DNA from: an uncultured Cyclobacteriaceae bacterium
GTDB taxonomy: Bacteria; Bacteroidota; Bacteroidia; Cytophagales; Cyclobacteriaceae
Reading direction: 5' to 3'
Assembly: GCA_947492745.1 (NCBI GenBank)
Contig: CANLOE010000003.1
Location: 1-64,000, forward strand
DNA: 64,000 nucleotides
Shown here: positions 35,501 through 40,127 of the stretch, piece after piece
Position numbering within the stretch: the first letter of the stretch is position 1
Layout: every line of letters begins with the position of its first letter
The notes under the pieces: model-generated
What the model saw: only the letters and a program-made list of their open reading frames with translations
What the model was told of the DNA's origin: nothing
The model's database searches: none
Translations under genes and position numbers: made by a program

Positions 35501-36598
35501 AAAGCGCAGGTCATTATCAGAGAGGAGTCCAATCATGTTTTTGATTTGGAAAAACCGCCATTGCTCAGAGGGATACTGGTACACGTCTCGGAGGAACATT
35601 TCATCTTTATCCTTACTCTCCATCATATTATCGCCGATGGCTGGTCCATGAAGGTACTGATAAAGGATCTGTTACAGCATTACAGCACATCCTTCGATAC
35701 TGAAGTCGAAAAAACAACTCCCTTGAAAATTCAATACAAAGATTATGTCGTCTGGTATGAGGAACTCCTACAGCAAAAGAAACTGCTTTCGCACAAGCAG
35801 TATTGGGAGTCGACGTTACAAGAACTGCCTCCACAATCTGAGTTTTATTCGGCCCTTACCGTGGGTGGCACTGAGGAAAAGGGTACTTATACACTGTCCA
35901 TACCCACTCAGGTGACCGACAACCTGAAAAAACTCAGTCTTGATTCCGGTAGCACTGTGTTCATCGTTTTACTGACAGCACTGAAAGTATTACTGTATAG
36001 GTACACGGGGGAAAATGATATCATCGTAGGTACTCCTGTATCCGGAAGGATACATCCCGATCTTGAAAACCAAATCGGGTTCTATGTGAACACACTCCCT
36101 ATACGAACCACTTTCAAAAACGATGACACCCTAAAAACGCTACTTCAGACGGTTAGGGACAGTGTGTTCAGTGCATGGAAGCATCAGGCATATCCTTATG
36201 ATGAAATCATAAGAGACCTACATCGGACGGGTCAGCTGATCGAAGGGAAACTGTTCAATGTCATGATATCTTATACCAAAGAGGACCAAAGTACAAGTGA
36301 AAATGACCTAGAGGGAATAAAAATCAAATCACAGTTCGAAGAACAGGATAAAGGTGACTTTGATTTGGATATCATGTTTATGGAACGTGCCGATGGAAGT
36401 GAGATTCTATGCTCCGTAAATTATAAAGTAGGAGTGTTCGACACAAATACCATGGTTGATTTTAAAGATCATCTTCTAAAGATAATTCATTATCAAACTC
36501 ATCAAATGGATACCGACCTCATAGATATAGAGATGGTCAGCGACCAACAGACAACTTCCGAAGGATTAAGTGAAGATGAACCATTATTTAACTTTTAA
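15638..36598 (+). CDS. Giant NRPS: FAAL-ACP, five C-A-PCP modules, terminal C (6,986 aa)
   Basis: This protein starts a lipopeptide assembly line. Domains with approximate residues: FAAL 1-575; ACP (Ser612); C (His797), A (1115-1605), PCP (Ser1657); C (His1845), A, PCP (Ser2713); C (His2899), A with inserted methyltransferase, PCP (Ser4064); C (His4252), A, PCP (Ser5125); C (His5311), A with inserted methyltransferase, PCP (Ser6474); final C (His6662). Pocket codes read against GrsA: DTESIGTVCK (Lys-like), DIMQLGMVWK (Gly-like), DGGVVVAVYK (unassigned), DIFDFGTIFK (proposed Hpg), DGGVVVAVYK. There are no epimerase or thioesterase domains. The protein ends with a full C domain and the tail DEPLFNF, so the chain must pass to an A-PCP unit on another protein (the one at 41567). 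It is the first gene of the co-directional cluster; the next gene follows after 30 bases. Confidence 0.95.
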   Translation: MLYNKVDLISFLEAAATGKNKGVTFISDSHTENFVSYKDLLYRAGSVWEKLRSKGAKAGDEMVLQVSDNESFVVLFWAGLLGKMIPVPLALGNQEDHLLKLVKVWSTLKNPIYVTETAQVRKVRGYADKNRLNRFGEQVNDNLILVEELLAIEEGWDFELTYEQEMPSSSDTAYIQFSSGSTGDPKGVELTHGNLVTNVMDICSRSEITKEDSMLSWMPLTHDMGLICFHLSGVFSGVNQFIMPTSLFIRRPILWMEKAAQHKISLLYSPNFGLKYFLSAIDGRDATDWDLSHLRLIYNGAEPISKTLCAQFEEKMQIYGLRENVVFPGYGLAEASVAVTLPDPGDPLTEHIVKRVDLTIGSSVVRAKALDKDSVSFVEVGRPIDHTQVRISDDQNRVMTDDTVGHIQIKGENVTKAYYQNPKATEKLFTEDGWLRTGDLGFTSKGRLIVTGRHKNVIIINGQNYYPQDIEQVIQDEVGIDLGKVVAIGDRSEDAAIEQLIILTLYKGMLEKFHFVRDSIKRAVLEKIGLTVDLVIPIRKVPKTTSGKVQHYKLLSDYRNGAFDEVLAQLSHHKSDYRSGETLQVVQQELKSLTALEDIDGDTALRDLGMNSLMAMQLIGRLNAALEVKLTIRDVFETPSVASLIKIIDERPKEKTETIRPLPSKTCYTLSPAQQRLWVMDGISDRKDAYNVALAYRMEGILDIHTFEKAFEQLVDKYEILRTIFVISEDIPHQKILSSEDIDFKVCFQDISRSPEKAQSIVNEYAGSTFDLGKGPLFRAVLLRLSDRIHLFSLTIHHIITDGYSISLLLSELAAFYRQQSIADSSEPTPLTVHYKDCMAWRSDTQSLDKVQESKEYWREELGGELPILDLYGKSNLFPHPTFNGNLLSFTFSEKETRTIREFSRYHGATDFMTLLAAVNALVYKYSSQEDVIIGTDIAGRDTKEMENQLGYFLKTLCIRTKFRSSDSFLQLLTHVKNKVLAGFEHQDYSYDSILEDLGLKSTINRSPLFDILVLFQNFDHSGWKNKMENLTIEDYSVQHHVSIVDLQFDFIPKKEQLQLDIRYNTDRFSAMQIEKLIRHLNYLIHQVMGRPEVRLSELDILLSEERRQLIAYSRSRSEDHISLEPVHVSFEKQAAQTPRHEAIVCGERRFTYQQINEKANQIARGIKERSAVSVGDRIGIMMGRSALLIPTIFAVLKTGATYVPIDPDFPEARVNYILHDSKVSLLLTDTASAEGLIEVQHEVIIVDSALFQSSIAELSPIDSNERVENTHLAYIIYTSATTGDPKGVMIPHSAMSDYVATFKAYFQIDEKDAIIQQSSIAFDTFVEEVFPVLSVGGKLVIAEEGGKNTDELLEVIQKHRATVLSTTPLVIKELNQHAESLSSLRAIISGGDKLLPSYISNLWGTWRLFNTYGPSETTVCVTFNEIEKPEDAEIIGTPIAHHQIYLLDENHRLKIEGGVGEIAIGGAGLASGYFNRPELTEEKFVDDPYRPDEKMYLTGDLGRWTTGGKIEFLGRKDFQVKIGGYRVELEEIEKVLMRHELISDVVAMTTESGQLHAYLVSSKSLTKKELRNYLSTYLPYYMIPSKFVGLSAFPLTTMGKVDRKGLLQTKADDDEQQYEEAPLSDLGVKILESWSKVLDINELRAEDDFFEYGGNSIKATQLIAVLSRDLKVKVSIKDIFLNPTVKDLVSAIELSKQEMYKEIPQQPEQEFYEVSNAQKRLWVLSHLGHGTLAYNEYESYELEGHLDMDSLKSAFTALLQRHQVLRTTFVSVDGEPRQKINALWEYGFEIGYTDIQNSEHIAQKLSEQVDTMLTTAFDLESGPLLKVDIKKVAANSHVLFIALHHIITDDWSGKILMQELLTLYSAALENKPSPLGELRLQYRDYALWNNNSLSSGLLENDKNYWLNRLSGELPVLNLPTDYKRPHKKLHEGAISHFLFDKELVNQVKTFSKSQQVSTFATLLTALNVLIYRYSHQSDLIIGTAVAGRNHPGLDEQLGMYINTLPLRSKLKGGESFKGLLQRIKHMVFEALEHQDYPFDLLVESLGLRRDLSRAPLFDVMVSYQSTEQNIDAYQLGNLTLQRRAKSKSASKYDLTFYFEESPRGMALRLEYDCSLFAESTALRMGGHLMEILRYALSNEGTAIAAIDYLPTVEKEQLLKTFNPKRQDYPKDKNVYHLFKEQVEKCPQDTSVVFREKAFTYADIDKKVDGLAAQMKADFAVLPNDTIGILLGRSEKVIVTILAIWKLGARYVPIDPQHPIERMNYILEDTGLELLVTVGKYLPLLEKVSPSVRVITTDSYSENTGMEEQSLKEMYPLKDSEGYMAYVLYTSGSTGKPKGVEVGHVGLTNFLLSMKSFPGFTKEDRLIAITTYVFDISIMEMFLPLICGGQVVVVASADTTNTESLQRIIEEEQVTMMQATPSMWSLLMESGWKGRKDLRVLTGGERLSDDLNERLSERAKEVWNMYGPTETTVWATCAEVSGLNHAPIGKPIHNTGAYVVDTLGQMVPIGVYGELYLDGDGLAQGYLNKPELTKERFKVLPLVGKRCYQTGDIVRWLPDGSLEYLSRVDDQVKVRGHRIEPGEIDSVLRGHEQIKEAATLAIPNERGEYELVSYYVADKDVMSTELRSYLSTVLPSYMVPTHMVNIDHHLPMTPSGKLDKKVLPLPVKNEKNGNSITTPQSKTEYRLCQVWTTVLAIDEVGTRQSFFEVGGHSLRAIRLISAIEREFGIKIVLEDVFVHSTIAEQARLIENKDHRTLQKIPTLPLQEHYEVTPSQKQFWMLDQMEEKLVYTMPAVHRLSGDLDERAFARAFDMLIQRHESFRTRFRTIDGEVRQVIENGNLGFKIEKIDLSKDNNPNRELAQRIEEESKCPFDLMNGPLVRAQLIRMHTSEYVFLFTMHHIIADGWSIEILIREVLSLYAADIDGRTHALPLLEVQHKEYAAWYNQVLREEEEENRSYWKATFADGVPLLNLPTESIRPARKTFYGDQKKFSIDKTLKNRLKEIAQQNEASLYMVLLATQAIVYHKYSAQTDMVIGTPIANRDRAELQEQIGYFICNVPLRLTFDATAPFDELLKSTKEVLLEADKHKNYPLEYLVEDLQLKRDFSRSLLYDVGFTWHGKRHDYFDSLDTQLTIEAMDAGYRFAQTDIWLFGIEKDEGIDFVVEYSTDLFDERWITTFIAHYENLLEEIVTKHQEPLTAIEYMQIEERDIILSDFNDTLQQNDYERTIVEVFEDHVAAHPEAVAIVFKEVSITYKELNERANRLAHYLRQEFEVERNTLVGIMLHRSEQVAVSILAIVKAGGAYVPIDPDLPKERINCILEDTGLHSLLTDSESMFSLEGWNGNLFALDIQMDLIDTSDVNPKRINTPDDLAYVIYTSGSTGRPKGVLIEHHGVINLTQWQKVNFRLSEESNIFQNFSYSFDGAVGETFMALLNGATLCMYSKELTAEQLIAFINRYQVDVGVFVPSMLRQLEPSQIEHIHRMSIVSVGEVCSQDLAKKWSAECRFMNAYGPTEYTVYSHLYEIEQSRYQAKGTVPVGEPIFNTHSYILDKFQKPVAYNIEGEMYLSGPGIARGYLNNNVATLSKFVPNPYFLSDKYELIHDVQFEGSKKEIEDFRSSGFPLAVPEKNQEAYEINDIEALSEKLSALDEDIRLSTIGYIENHRDNKVKYDCFCRYFFEGLYHSYASVGINEEVLNYLFPFEDGLSGKKGVELGFGNAEIMNVLRSMDADIHGLELSPYSVQYARQQGLSVQHGVVDVEFNAFRSAYGMEIGSKDFALSTLLLDRVEKPHNLIGNLLGVLKEGGRFALQTLLPVVPIDDGDVENKIVYSQEKHWVCMGQNEADDKLRLVQVLYHLGARDIRIVPIPYVVASRDGIQEYTLWSFSGTKTFVFDPQIHFSRMYKTGDMAKYLPDGNIDFIGRSDDQVKLRGYRIELGEIERTLEKHASIEEAVVMVKADNVGDKSLHAYLTTGSPISKDEVKAYLKTLLPYYMIPSTIALLESMPLNTSGKVDRSALLGYENDSFSETTYEAPETPHEKMVARLWMEILDRERVSKNDNFFELGGHSLKATRFISRLAQQFDVEVEIGAIFKCPTVREIARIIENTEKHRFESIEIIREQSHYELSHAQKRIWLLSELDDTGNAYNICGAHRIKGKLDIDALSRSFQLLVSRHEILRTNFYLQGDKLVQQVKDVDTYVFPMEHIDLCGHSHQEKVLSTYAEKTIRTVFDLKSDPLMKVTLLQVEVDSFVLLFAMHHIISDGWSTKVLVEEVVHAYETFSQGRVPRPKPLKVNYKDYANWHGKLLKGPAMEKHKEFWLQQFQEQPTPINLPSDYGRPPLKSFNGSKMEYTIPRALLVSLRKYARSNDVSSFMLLITVLKLMIYKYTDQNDITLGTPVLGRDHIDLEGQIGVYINTIALRTRFDKNITFHDLLQGVKKTTVEAYDHQSLPFDYLVEKLDLKRDLSRSPLFDIIVSHENEELHGDGLNTFGEVEISPFPLDVHISQFDLSFRFIESTETLSLEVEFNTDMFSERTISVMVGRYRQLLTNTLSEPNTKLTDIAWLETAEQHRLLLEFNATDKQYGHSRTVLEMFEEQVAQNPKAIALISGSEQVTYGMLEDKSVQIAATLYDAGVREGDVVGVLVEKSIALVAALFGLFKVKACYVPIDTTYPDDRIRFILSDCRAKTLLVDSDVQSAKRYGVNVIHIANAQTDNTSIALLEENFLDNDSLAYIIYTSGTTGRPKGVGVSHANLSHFLENVKENYGADHRLKMPFIASHAFDISLFQLLAPLTNGGQSIIIGKEALLEMPHFVALLKKASMLDTVPALYQRICDHIIENGLEEDFQGIERLFVGGDVIPDHLLTKLAQTFTNADIVVTYGPTEGTIFCTSIQYPKSNHGELRKGNILGRPLDNVKVHVLDTNNKLQPIGVVGELCIAGAGVATGYFEQPQLTNSSFIDNPYGSGKLYRTGDLARWNNDGKLEFMGRADHQVKVRGYRIELGEIERMLSTSFLVKETVATVFESNTNEKLICVFFIAEEPVEKGLLRSYLRNKLPEYMIPADFVQLEAFPLNSNGKIDKKELLSDYSFQGASSETYEAPKGYLQESLITIWEEVLEISPIGVNSNFFELGGHSLKATKVVSKILKSIGIDTNITSLFRYPTVKELAIQLKKQGGLVYEPISPIDQAAYYEVSLGQKRLWILHQMEGQKASYNIPGAYRIDRQLDSVALCSGFNSLIDRHEILRTTFLQVDGELRQKVHEKMEFELEGIDLKDSENPMEEAYQWMFKEAEEPFDLEQGPLLRAKLLELAEQQYVLLFTIHHIISDAWSMNVLITEVMEAYNCYQEEKTYFKTPLAIHYKDYAAWQRKTIQEPVYTAHKDFWEKLYDSDIPMLDLPLDRQRPLLQSFAGDAVSITLERELSQAIISLSTTAESSLFMFLIASVNVLLYKYSGQGDIVIGTPVAGREHPDLEEQIGFYVNTLPLRNQLSADDRFSEVLENVKSNTLKAYEHQSYPFDLLVESLDLRRDLSRSPLFDVMVALHASDHELVDNEYIRPLEVKSVSSKFDITFNFHLTKNGTIRLEITYSTALFNKDRMERALEHYRNIAKAVSGEFDAKIKDIDYLSHQEYTEIIQVFNDSRSAYPYGQTIVEAFEQQVAQRPEQIGIIFGNQRLTYNSINERANQLAHQLITDQNVCPQDFVGIVMEKSPMLIISLLAVLKAGAVYVPIDPSLPAERIAYILKDTQLSVLLYKENHTAEGVLSGWNGTKVKVVDSVEDAPARINNPKVRSNDADPAYIIYTSGSTGQPKGVLVPHRGVVNLTNWQQKNFTIGTESRVLQHFSYSFDGAIGETFMAMLNGATLCMYSEYLTPEGMVDFINEQQISVGVFVPSLLHQMSPEAIKHIDKMSVVSVGEVCPPSLARKWSAQCRFMNAYGPTEYSVYSHLHEVDYQMLSLQGDSPVAIGKPISNTDSYILDNDGNPVSTGVEGDLYLSGLGMAEGYLHNTVATLEKFLPNPFFLSDKYEDRGRLQAKAWKQQVQDFRKKAQKQPPITNEAIQDISKLYDLTQNLDADIAVGTKAFLDKHQGNPVKYEGFSRYFLEGYHNSYASVGMDASVVKQLFALDDFTGKKGVELGFGNAEVLSILQELGAEVIGFELSPFFIQRARDIGLEAYLAEVDLPFEEFCTAHDLLPGSKDFSLSTLLLDRVEYPQNLIKNLLGVLKEDGRFALQTLLPIVPEDDGGVEEKIVYTQNQDRICLGKNMEEDKLKMVQVFYDLGARDIVIRNFQLIVSSRDGIQEYTIWSFSGRKTFAKQAQDHYSRMYRTGDRAKYLPDGNVMFLGRQDDQIKLRGYRIEIGEIERALEKYQEVNEAVVLVKEDTFRDKSLVAFVVGNVPVDESALRGYLRQVLPAYMIPSTIVQLDSFPLNNSGKVDRKKLPIPTGRSTDLDAVETGPMSKLEKQIVGIWEDILGKKNIGPSDNFFELGGHSLKATRLVTRLYKILGIQLDLVAIFKFPTPELMATHIESQQRDNYLPIIPIDEKSYYEVSNAQKRMWFLNQLDPLGTQYNISGAHHLYGKLNVEAFRKAFDALFVRHEILRSVIVNIEGMPKQRILDVEKSDFKMVYLDYRNEDTSAEKAQVIIREESNHVFDLEKPPLLRGILVHVSEEHFIFILTLHHIIADGWSMKVLIKDLLQHYSTSFDTEVEKTTPLKIQYKDYVVWYEELLQQKKLLSHKQYWESTLQELPPQSEFYSALTVGGTEEKGTYTLSIPTQVTDNLKKLSLDSGSTVFIVLLTALKVLLYRYTGENDIIVGTPVSGRIHPDLENQIGFYVNTLPIRTTFKNDDTLKTLLQTVRDSVFSAWKHQAYPYDEIIRDLHRTGQLIEGKLFNVMISYTKEDQSTSENDLEGIKIKSQFEEQDKGDFDLDIMFMERADGSEILCSVNYKVGVFDTNTMVDFKDHLLKIIHYQTHQMDTDLIDIEMVSDQQTTSEGLSEDEPLFNF
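17630..20713 (+). other. NRPS module 1 (C-A-PCP), Lys-like code
   Basis: The C motif is HHIITDG. The A-domain pocket reads DTESIGTVCK, close to the known bacitracin Lys code DAESIGSVCK. The A3 core motif reads TSATTGDPKG, with Ala replacing the usual Gly. The PCP serine is in GGNSI (Ser1657). Confidence 0.75.
20771..23893 (+). other. NRPS module 2 (C-A-PCP), Gly-like code
   Basis: The C motif is HHIITDD (the usual Gly after Asp is Asp). The A-domain code DIMQLGMVWK resembles the Gly code DILQLGLIWK. The PCP serine is Ser2713 in GGHSL. Confidence 0.7.
23939..27949 (+). other. NRPS module 3 (C-A[MT]-PCP), unassigned code
   Basis: The C motif is HHIIADG. The A-domain code DGGVVVAVYK keeps Asp235, so an alpha-amino acid is expected, but I do not recognise the code. 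The A domain is interrupted by a methyltransferase (26417-27325). The PCP serine is Ser4064. Confidence 0.8.
26417..27325 (+). other. SAM methyltransferase inserted between A6 and A7 of module 3
   Basis: About 300 residues separate the A6 core (SGPGIARGYL, residues 3567-3576) from A7 (YKTGD, Tyr3900); in a normal A domain this distance is about 20 residues. The insert contains a class I SAM-binding glycine motif VELGFGNAE (3710-3718), an acidic post-I position in GLELSP and a motif III-like LKEGGRFAL. It should methylate the residue loaded by this module. Whether it methylates N, O or C is unknown. Confidence 0.85.
27992..31132 (+). other. NRPS module 4 (C-A-PCP), proposed Hpg
   Basis: The C motif is HHIISDG. 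The pocket code DIFDFGTIFK is shared, but for one Ile/Val change, with the A domains at 41567 and 53138. The PCP serine is Ser5125. The Hpg assignment is an inference from the code and the neighbouring Hpg-type genes. Confidence 0.6.
31175..35185 (+). other. NRPS module 5 (C-A[MT]-PCP), duplicate of module 3
   Basis: The C motif is HHIISDA (Gly replaced by Ala). The code DGGVVVAVYK is identical to that of module 3, and the A domain carries the same methyltransferase insert (33659-34552). The PCP serine is Ser6474. Modules 3 and 5 probably arose by duplication. Confidence 0.8.
33659..34552 (+). other. SAM methyltransferase inserted between A6 and A7 of module 5
   Basis: The insert lies between GMAEGYL (Tyr5989) and YRTGD (Tyr6309). 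It has the same VELGFGNAE motif (6119-6127), GFELSP and LKEDGRFAL, in the same position and nearly the same length as the insert of module 3. Confidence 0.85.
35222..36598 (+). other. Terminal C domain with FNF tail
   Basis: A complete condensation domain (HHIIADG at His6662, YEVSNAQKRMW start) ends the protein with an acidic linker and DEPLFNF. The partner A domain lies on another polypeptide. The NRPS at 47207 ends similarly with DEGEVFNF. Confidence 0.85.
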
Positions 36599-36628
36599 GA
36601 ACTTAAGCACACCAAAAAATATCATACT

Positions 36629-38716
36629 ATGATTATTTCTCAAGACTATGATGCCTATACAGCAGAAGACCATCTGACATGGTCTAAGCTAAACGACCGC
36701 CAAATGAGCCTAAACTATAAAAAAGCCTCTATTGAGTACCAGAAGGGCTTTGACATACTGTCCTTGGACTCGTCTAAGGTAATTAAGATAGAGGAGCTGA
36801 GTGACCGCCTGAAAAAGGTTTCGGGTTGGTCTTTGATTCCTGTTTCGGGACTCATCCCTACCAGAGATTTTTTCTTCATGCTGATCAATAAAAAGTATCC
36901 CATAACTGTTCCCGTACGAAAGCTGCATGAACTCGACTTTAGTGAAGACCCTGATATTTTTCATGATATCTATGGGCATATACCACTTTTGACCAATGAG
37001 CGGTTCTATCGCTTTCTGACCGAGTTCAGCATTATTGCACTAAAGTATGTGGAGAATGAAAAAGCAGTTGAATTTTTAGGACGTTTGTATTGGTTCACAT
37101 TTGAGATGGGGGTGATTTGGGAGAGTGGAGAAATGAAGCCCTATGGTGGTGCCATCATTACTTCCGATAGTGAAATAACCAACGTTAAGAACCCCGATAT
37201 TCCCAAGCATGCTTTTGACATTAGCAAGATCCTTAATACGCCCTATGATAACTATAAGTTGCAAAAAGAATATTTTGTCATTGATTCTTTTGATGATCTG
37301 TTCGATTGTCTGAAAGACCTGGAAGACTACCTTATCGCCAACTTACAACAGGCAGCTGAAGATGAAGTAGACCTAGAGCCTGCTAAACTATCGGTGAACT
37401 CCACGCTAACGAACGGCTTTAACAATGTGATTGGCTTCTTGAACGATATTCAATTCAGGTTCCCTAACAGTATTTCATTCGCAGCAGGGCAACCGGACCA
37501 GCGCTTTTTCAATATCGAAAGCCATATGGATAAATTCCATACCTATATCGACTACTTGGAGAAAAAAGACAGTCATAAGAGCCGACGGGAACTGATCGAT
37601 GGCTTGGGGCAGTATAACAAAACCAAGGGCATCATCAATGAGGTCATCGCCGAGTACCTGAAAAAAGACGAAGGTATCAAGGTCAAGCCCGAAGACATAT
37701 TGGTGACTTTGGGTGCGCAGGAAGCTTTTGCGGTAATCGTTTCTACCCTATGCAATAGAGGACAGGATGTCGTACTGTTGGAAAACCCCAGTTATATAGG
37801 TGTTAGCAGCTTTGCGAAAGTTTTTGGATACGACACCCGAGCGGTAAGTACGGACCAGAACGGCATCGACTTGGATGAATTGAAGGACAAAGTCATTTCG
37901 GTCAATCATAGTGGGGCCAATGTCAAACTGGTCTATGTGATTCCTGACTACCAGAACCCCTCCGGTTGCTGTATGCCCGTAGAAAACAGATTGAAATTGC
38001 TACAGATGGCGAACGATCATAACTTCTATATTATAGAGGATGGTGTATACAATAGTTTTACCTATGAAGAAAAGAGAAACCCAACACTAAAATCCTTGGA
38101 TAGAGGCAAACGGGTTATTTATGTTGGTTCATTTTCCAAATCATTGTTTCCCGGGATAAGAGCGGGCATCATCGCAGCGGGGCAAGAGGTGGAGTACACA
38201 CCGGGAAAAGTCAGTGCCCTGAGTGATGAGATGGCCAAGGTCAAGGCCTTGTTTTCAAACAACACCCCTTCCATAACACAGGCCATTCTTGCCGGTATAC
38301 TGATCGATCAGGATTATTCGCTGAGTAAGCTCAATCAGGAAAAATACGAAACCTATAAAATCAAAAGAGACAAAATCATTTCCGCCCTGGATACCTACGT
38401 AGGAGCCTTCAAAGACGAATGGGCAGCGGACATTATCTGGAACGAGCCCAAAGGCGGTTTTTTCCTAAAGATGACAGTACCGTTCGAGGTGACCGAAGAG
38501 GAGGTCGCTTTGTGTGCGGATAAATATGGAGTAATCTACTTCCCGATGACCTATTTCTATCTGGGTGAAGGGGGGCAGCACGAGATAAGGCTGACCTTTT
38601 CCAACCTCTCTCTGGAGCAAATAGAAATAGGAATAAGAAGTTTCGCAGAATACCTGAAGGATAAAGTATCGATCAACGATAAAAAATATGCAAACCTAAA
38701 AGCAGAAATGGTATGA
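36629..38716 (+). CDS. Fused aromatic amino acid hydroxylase and PLP aminotransferase
   Basis: A 695-residue bifunctional enzyme. Residues of about 1-245 match pterin-dependent aromatic amino acid hydroxylases: SGLIPTRDFF, the iron-ligand motif HDIYGHIPLL (His112, His117) and the third ligand Glu159 in YWFTFEMGV. Residues of about 265-690 are a fold type I aminotransferase of the 2-aminoadipate/MocR-like branch, with SFAAGQPD, the VIPDYQNPSG block and the PLP lysine Lys504 in SFSKSLFPGIRAG. The N-terminal half would convert Phe to Tyr. The C-terminal half could both deaminate Tyr and aminate 4-hydroxyphenylglyoxylate to 4-hydroxyphenylglycine, as HpgT does. The next gene overlaps by 4 bases, indicating coupled translation in the same pathway. 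I know of no characterised protein with this fusion, and no database was searched. Confidence 0.85.
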   Translation: MIISQDYDAYTAEDHLTWSKLNDRQMSLNYKKASIEYQKGFDILSLDSSKVIKIEELSDRLKKVSGWSLIPVSGLIPTRDFFFMLINKKYPITVPVRKLHELDFSEDPDIFHDIYGHIPLLTNERFYRFLTEFSIIALKYVENEKAVEFLGRLYWFTFEMGVIWESGEMKPYGGAIITSDSEITNVKNPDIPKHAFDISKILNTPYDNYKLQKEYFVIDSFDDLFDCLKDLEDYLIANLQQAAEDEVDLEPAKLSVNSTLTNGFNNVIGFLNDIQFRFPNSISFAAGQPDQRFFNIESHMDKFHTYIDYLEKKDSHKSRRELIDGLGQYNKTKGIINEVIAEYLKKDEGIKVKPEDILVTLGAQEAFAVIVSTLCNRGQDVVLLENPSYIGVSSFAKVFGYDTRAVSTDQNGIDLDELKDKVISVNHSGANVKLVYVIPDYQNPSGCCMPVENRLKLLQMANDHNFYIIEDGVYNSFTYEEKRNPTLKSLDRGKRVIYVGSFSKSLFPGIRAGIIAAGQEVEYTPGKVSALSDEMAKVKALFSNNTPSITQAILAGILIDQDYSLSKLNQEKYETYKIKRDKIISALDTYVGAFKDEWAADIIWNEPKGGFFLKMTVPFEVTEEEVALCADKYGVIYFPMTYFYLGEGGQHEIRLTFSNLSLEQIEIGIRSFAEYLKDKVSINDKKYANLKAEMV

Positions 38717-39813
38717 AGACCAACCATCATATAGATTATATAGAACTATTCGTATCCATGGCCAAACCCTTGGTATACTGGCATAGTAATGCTCTGGGCT
38801 TTGATATAATAGGCTATAAAAGTCCTGAAAATGGGACGAAAGGAGTGGTCTCTTATCTACTGGAAAAAGGAGAGATAAAACTGGTTATAACTGCGGCACT
38901 GACCTCCGCTAACTCTACGGATGCCGCCGAGGTACTTTCATTTGTCAATACCAATTCCCTGGGGATGAAAAGAGTGGTCATAGCTACTGATGATGTAAGT
39001 AGTGCCTTCGATCATGCTGTAGCAGCAGGAGGTATCCCCATTAGATTCCCCGTCACTACCGAGGATGAAAAAGGATATATAGAAGAAGCCTCCATCAGGC
39101 TCTATGACCAGAATGAAATCGTATTTTCCAATAGAGATAACTATGAGGGCATTTTCCGACCTGGTTATGAGAAGGTAGTAGAGAGTAAGGCGACGTTTGA
39201 CAACGGCTTCACCTCAGTAGACCACATCGCCAGTGAACTCAGAATAAACCAAATCGATTTTTGGACATCCTATCTGAAAGATACCTTGGGTACCCAGATG
39301 ATACAGGGTATCAGTAAGAGCGAGGACAATAAGACGGGTCTGGTGCTGAACATCAATCAATCACCGGACAAGCGTATGACCTTTGTAATGGCAGAACCCA
39401 ACAGTCATGCTCCTAACTCAAAAGTCCAGCAGAATATCGACAACTTTGGTCCTGGTATACATCATGTAGCCTTTGCCACCGATGATTTGGTAGAAACAGT
39501 AAAAAAGCTGAGAAAGAACAGTATAGACTTTGTTCAATTTCCACCTACTTACTATGACCTGCTAAGAGAAAATGAAGATCTGAAAGGTTTCGATATCGAT
39601 GAACTCGAAGAACAGGGCATCTTGATCGACAAAGAAGGTGACGGCTACCTATTGCAGAAATTCATCAAACCCTTTGGTGATAGGCCCTTCTTCTTCTACG
39701 AGCTGGTACAGCGGGTCAATGGCTACACCGGTTTCGCACTCAAGAATATCAATGTTCTTAAAAAAGCAGAAGAACGACAGATCATGAAATATAACGCCAT
39801 GGCCGAAACTTGA
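38713..39813 (+). CDS. HPPD/hydroxymandelate synthase-family dioxygenase (HmaS-like)
   Basis: A 366-residue non-heme iron dioxygenase of the 4-hydroxyphenylpyruvate dioxygenase family. The iron ligands are visible: His171 (VDHIAS), His251 (GIHHVAFAT) and Glu330 (FFYELVQR). HPPD makes homogentisate, while its relative hydroxymandelate synthase makes 4-hydroxymandelate for Hpg. In the substrate-pocket segment, HPPDs keep Pro and Asn (FPINEP); here the segment reads FVMAEP (Val225, Ala227), closer to the HmaS pattern, which also lacks both. The location between NRPS genes, coupled to an aminotransferase and followed by a 2-hydroxyacid oxidase, also favours HmaS. The protein overlaps the preceding gene by 4 bases. 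The HPPD alternative is not excluded by sequence alone. Confidence 0.75.
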   Translation: MKTNHHIDYIELFVSMAKPLVYWHSNALGFDIIGYKSPENGTKGVVSYLLEKGEIKLVITAALTSANSTDAAEVLSFVNTNSLGMKRVVIATDDVSSAFDHAVAAGGIPIRFPVTTEDEKGYIEEASIRLYDQNEIVFSNRDNYEGIFRPGYEKVVESKATFDNGFTSVDHIASELRINQIDFWTSYLKDTLGTQMIQGISKSEDNKTGLVLNINQSPDKRMTFVMAEPNSHAPNSKVQQNIDNFGPGIHHVAFATDDLVETVKKLRKNSIDFVQFPPTYYDLLRENEDLKGFDIDELEEQGILIDKEGDGYLLQKFIKPFGDRPFFFYELVQRVNGYTGFALKNINVLKKAEERQIMKYNAMAET

Positions 39814-40127
39814 TATTCGGAGCCCATGGCATTTATGGAACCCATTTTCTTGGCCTTGAAGTAATTTATAAAGTTATAAACCGCTGGTCAAATGCGCTGT
39901 ACCCGAAGATGAAGTAATGGTCCGGCATTCGATATTTGGTGGTTTTATTTTACCATGGAATGAAAATCCCAGGATGAGTACCCATGTTCGGGGCATTGTA
40001 ACAGGCTACTCCTTCCCGATTATGAGAAGCCTATTTCTTGGGAAGTGATATGATGCGCGTGGCGCTACACCAGTATCCGAAACCAAAACGTGTATTACGT
40101 ATCCTTTGTACTAAACAAAAAGAAGTG
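39814..40127. other. Intergenic gap inside the operon
   Basis: This 314-base stretch is the longest gap inside the cluster. I see no gene or clear terminator. An in-frame ATG at 40038 lies within it but gives an atypical N-terminal extension to the following oxidase. Confidence 0.5.

Noticed and set aside
38713-39813. Tyrosine catabolism via homogentisate (plain HPPD)
   Set aside because: No homogentisate dioxygenase or other catabolic gene is nearby, and the pocket residues and NRPS context favour an HmaS-like role; not fully excluded.
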